The notes beneath the pieces were generated by a model. The model did not search any database. It saw only the letters and a program-made list of their open reading frames with translations, and was not told the DNA's origin. A stretch of DNA of 7,643 nucleotides, taken from Desulfobulbaceae bacterium (GTDB lineage Bacteria > Desulfobacterota > Desulfobulbia > Desulfobulbales > DAOVSZ01). The first letter of the stretch is position 1. The number at the start of each line of letters is the position of its first letter. The position numbers were made by a program, and so were the translations under genes. The stretch lies in contig DAOVSZ010000125.1 of NCBI GenBank assembly GCA_030627725.1, positions 1-7,643 of the forward strand, in the 5' to 3' direction. Shown in pieces: positions 6,121 to 7,643 of the stretch.

Positions 6121-7359
6121 ATGAAAGATAGGCAATTATACGGTACTATATGGCAAGAACTGGTTAGAGATAAAAATATGATTTTTCTGGCCGGACCACG
6201 TCAAGCCGGTAAGACCACACTGGCCCATATAATTTCCGGGTCATTCGCAAACAGTCTATACTGTAATTGGGATATCCCGGAAGACCGGCTTGCTTTACTG
6301 GAAAACCCGACATTTTTTGTAGAAGTTCCTCGCCATGACTCCTCTGCTCCTTTGATTATTTTCGATGAAATTCATAAATATAAGGAGTGGAAAAACTACC
6401 TGAAGGGGGTCTATGACCAATTTCACAAGGATTACGTATTTCTAGTTTCCGGCAGCGGCCGCCTGGATATTTTTCAAAAAGGGGGGGATTCATTAGCCGG
6501 CCGTTACTTTCTTTTCCATTTATGGCCCTTCACCATTGCGGAATTGGGAAAAAGAAACAGAACCATTGAAGAATTTCTCAATGATCCTTTGCGAATGGAT
6601 ATTGACAGAAGTCACAAACTGCGGGAGGCATGGTCGCAGCTTAGGCAGTTCAGCGGTTTTCCGGAACCGTATTTAGCAGGCCGAGCAACAACGTATCGCC
6701 GCTGGTCAACAACGTATGCCAATCAATTAATTCGTGAAGATATTCGCGACCTGAGCGGCATAAAATCAATCGGTGATACTGAAACCCTGTACTTTTTATT
6801 GCCCGGCAAAGTCGGCAGCCCCATATCTATTCCATCTTTAGCCGGAGATTTGAAGGTGAGTTATAATTCCGTCAATAACTGGCTTAAAATTTTTGAAAGA
6901 TTCTTCCTGACCATAAGCATTACCCCCTGGACCTTTAAAATTTCAAGAGCTATTCATAAAGAACGGAAGGTCTATCTTTGGGACTTCCCTCGGATCAAAG
7001 ATGAAGGTGCCCGTTTTGAGAATATGGTTGCGCTTGAGTTGTGGCGGGCGGTTACTAATTGGAACGACATAGGTTATGGGGGATTTTCTCTGCATTTTAT
7101 CAAGAATAAGGAACAGCAGGAGGTGGATTTTTTACTTGCCAACGACGGCGTACCTTTTCTTTTAATAGAGGCCAAAGTTTCCGACAATCAACCTTCCGCA
7201 GCTCTAAAAAAATTCCAGCGCAGTCTTAATGTGCCTGCCGTACAACTGTTTGATAGCTCGACTGGGGCGGGTGAAGAAGAAAATTTTCGTATTTTCCCTA
7301 ACGGGAATCAATCTATTCTTGTGACCCCTGCTTACCAATGGCTTGCTTTGTTGCCTTAA
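6121..7359 (+). CDS. AAA_14/DUF4143-type ATPase with PD-(D/E)xK-like C-terminus
   Basis: From this start the protein has 412 residues; an in-frame ATG at 6100 would add seven. Numbered from 6100, Walker A is GPRQAGKT (32-39), Walker B is LIIFDEIHK (85-93), and SGSG (117-120) fits a sensor position. The family block LAGRYFLFHLWPFTIAEL (132-149) is followed by a winged-helix-like part around 240-275. The C-terminus holds ARFENMVALEL (304-314), EVDFLL (341-346) and LIEAKVS (355-361), so Glu307, Asp343 and Glu357-x-Lys359 could form a PD-(D/E)xK nuclease-like site. Such proteins are widespread and often horizontally moved; their cellular role is not established. I prefer 6121 because family members usually begin about 25 residues before Walker A, and because the best promoter lies over 6100. 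The gene is visibly more AT-rich than the sugar genes, stands alone, and probably has a separate history. Confidence 0.85.
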   Translation: MKDRQLYGTIWQELVRDKNMIFLAGPRQAGKTTLAHIISGSFANSLYCNWDIPEDRLALLENPTFFVEVPRHDSSAPLIIFDEIHKYKEWKNYLKGVYDQFHKDYVFLVSGSGRLDIFQKGGDSLAGRYFLFHLWPFTIAELGKRNRTIEEFLNDPLRMDIDRSHKLREAWSQLRQFSGFPEPYLAGRATTYRRWSTTYANQLIREDIRDLSGIKSIGDTETLYFLLPGKVGSPISIPSLAGDLKVSYNSVNNWLKIFERFFLTISITPWTFKISRAIHKERKVYLWDFPRIKDEGARFENMVALELWRAVTNWNDIGYGGFSLHFIKNKEQQEVDFLLANDGVPFLLIEAKVSDNQPSAALKKFQRSLNVPAVQLFDSSTGAGEEENFRIFPNGNQSILVTPAYQWLALLP

Positions 7360-7363
7360 ATTT

Positions 7364-7386
7364 GATGGACTCGTAAAAAGTCCATC
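7364..7386. repeat. 8-bp-stem hairpin just after the ATPase gene
   Basis: GATGGACT (7364-7371) pairs perfectly with AGTCCATC (7379-7386) across the loop CGTAAAA. It begins five bases after the TAA stop. No T-tract follows, so it is not a classic intrinsic terminator, though it may protect the 3' end of the mRNA. Sequences of this form look like dispersed small palindromes; I see only one copy here. Confidence 0.6.
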
Positions 7387-7499
7387 GTACCGAATTAGAT
7401 GGTGTCTGTCCATAAATGGCCTTTTTCTCCGACCACCAACCAACAATAATCTAAAAGTAACATCCACACCTCGACATTCGACACTCTTTTTTGTTTTTC

Positions 7500-7517
7500 A
7501 CCCCGCACCCCGCAACC
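7500..7517. repeat. Heptamer-repeat fragment in reverse orientation
   Basis: The complement of this stretch reads GGGTTGCGGGGTGCGGGG, which contains GTTGCGG and a degenerate second unit. This is the same motif as in the runs at 735 and 3283, but on the opposite strand. It lies in the gene-free end of the window; the surrounding 7387-7598 shows no supportable gene. Confidence 0.4.
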
Positions 7518-7598
7518 CTTTGTCCGCGTGTCAATCAGCATTATACGCTGATGAGGAATTGTTCCCCTTTCCTTAGTATTATGCATCAAAAAAACCCA

Positions 7599-7627
7599 TT
7601 GACCTCGTTCAATAATCTGCTTATAAT
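7599..7627 (+). promoter_or_regulatory. Near-consensus sigma-70 promoter at the right edge
   Basis: TTGACC (7599-7604) matches the -35 consensus at five of six positions, and TATAAT (7622-7627) is a perfect -10 box. The spacer is exactly 17 bp. An inverted repeat ATAAT-ATGA-ATTAT (7623-7636) covers the -10 box and the expected start of transcription at about 7634, where a repressor could bind. The gene it would drive lies beyond the window. Confidence 0.6.
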
Positions 7628-7643
7628 ATGAATTATTATCCGA

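Noticed and set aside
7535..7551. TCAGC/GCTGA hairpin as a terminator or a minus-strand TATAAT promoter
   Set aside because: The stem is only 5 bp with no T-tract, and no -35 box is found at a suitable distance on the minus strand.
7204..7589. Short ORFs on both strands around the ATPase 3' end and the right-hand gap
   Set aside because: They overlap each other, the gene end, the hairpin and the heptamer fragment; low-complexity translations with no domain.

Overview
The window looks like accessory chromosome from a Gram-negative bacterium. Dense small palindromic intergenic repeats, moderate-to-high GC glycosyltransferase genes and a WbdD-like methyltransferase suggest Desulfobacterota (the former Deltaproteobacteria). 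That assignment is inferred from gene style only; no rRNA or marker gene is present.

The left three quarters (1-5778) is part of a surface-polysaccharide (O-antigen or exopolysaccharide) cluster, all on the + strand. In order it holds: the 3' part of a GT4 glycosyltransferase (1-735); a gap filled by heptamer repeats and a 229-bp compound palindrome (736-1092); a class I SAM-dependent methyltransferase whose motifs resemble the methyltransferase part of the O-antigen chain terminator WbdD (1093-2247); a second GT4 enzyme overlapping it by 4 bp (2244-3275); a short gap with two REP-like stem-loops (3276-3429); and a 782-residue protein made of two fused glycosyltransferases (3430-5778). Together these give four glycosyltransferase modules and one methyltransferase. 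A consistent reading is cytoplasmic assembly of a heteropolysaccharide, with methylation of a sugar either as decoration or as an end cap. No polymerase, flippase or ABC exporter gene is visible here.

From 5779 to 6120 there is no convincing gene. The stretch holds a half copy of the REP-like unit, a possible minus-strand element with three consecutive hairpins, and a good candidate promoter for the next gene. That gene (6121-7359) encodes an AAA_14/DUF4143-type ATPase with a PD-(D/E)xK-like C-terminal motif. It is visibly more AT-rich than the sugar genes and is probably a separate acquisition.

The last 284 bases (7360-7643) hold a strong hairpin, a further heptamer-repeat fragment in reverse orientation, and a near-consensus sigma-70 promoter with an overlapping inverted repeat, which points at an unseen gene to the right. 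No tRNA, rRNA, CRISPR array or intact insertion sequence was found. The most unusual items are the WbdD-like methyltransferase without a kinase, the fused glycosyltransferase that appears paralogous to its neighbour, the recurring repeat families at gene ends, and the apparently leaderless ATPase gene.
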